This document shows positions 5,371-5,418 of a stretch of 5,418 nt of DNA, one piece after another (the stretch's first letter is position 1; every line of letters starts with the position of its first letter). The notes under the pieces are model-generated. The model did not search any database, had not been told where the DNA came from, and saw only the letters and a list, made by a program, of their open reading frames with translations. The translations under genes were made by a program, and so were the position numbers. Source of the DNA: Actinomycetota bacterium (lineage in GTDB: Bacteria > Actinomycetota > Acidimicrobiia > Acidimicrobiales > Ilumatobacteraceae); the NCBI GenBank assembly GCA_009705435.1, contig WLTJ01000131.1, forward strand, positions 1 to 5,418. The letters run 5' to 3'.

Positions 5371-5418
5371 AAACGCTGGGAGGGCCTGTCAAACAACAAA
5401 CCCAACTAACTGAATTAA

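Noticed and set aside
5387..5392. TTGACA upstream of sufB as a -35 box
   Set aside because: The expected -10 position would fall on GAGCCC inside the ribosome binding site, with no TAnnnT match, so it does not form a usable promoter.

Overview
The window holds a single minus-strand gene block built around a SUF iron-sulfur cluster assembly operon. In transcription order (right to left): sufB, a small four-cysteine protein of unknown function, sufD, a Rieske-type [2Fe-2S] ferredoxin, sufC, a pterin-4a-carbinolamine dehydratase, a YbaK/EbsC-family aminoacyl-tRNA deacylase-like protein, then a PadR-type regulator. All eight genes appear intact. No plus-strand gene, RNA gene, CRISPR array or mobile element is supported.

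The gene order sufB-sufD-(Rieske)-sufC, the GTG starts, the start/stop overlaps and the roughly 50% G+C suggest an actinobacterium. My best guess is an aquatic Acidimicrobiia-like lineage with moderate G+C, but this rests on protein style and gene order and is only moderately secure.

Layout: 5359-5418 is the sufB leader, with a GGAG ribosome site. 3958-5358 is sufB. 3892-3955 is a perfect 64-bp palindrome starting 2 bp after the sufB stop. 3531-3878 is the four-Cys protein. 2311-3486 is sufD. 1991-2314 is the Rieske ferredoxin, 1203-1994 sufC and 952-1206 the pterin dehydratase; these three and sufD are linked by 4-bp overlaps (GTGA or ATGA). 466-948 is the YbaK-like gene, 3 bp after the dehydratase stop. 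350-465 carries a possible hairpin and promoter. 17-349 is padR, and positions 1-6 look like the ribosome binding site of a further gene beyond the window edge. No gene-free stretch exceeds 300 bases.

SufB, SufC and SufD would form the SufBC2D scaffold that builds Fe-S clusters in the cytoplasm. The Rieske protein may feed electrons or be a client. The usual actinobacterial partners sufS (cysteine desulfurase) and sufU are not present after sufC; a pterin enzyme and a tRNA-editing-like protein occupy that place. The most notable items are the unrecognised four-Cys protein inside the operon and the perfect palindrome between it and sufB, which could set the ratio of SufB to the downstream products.
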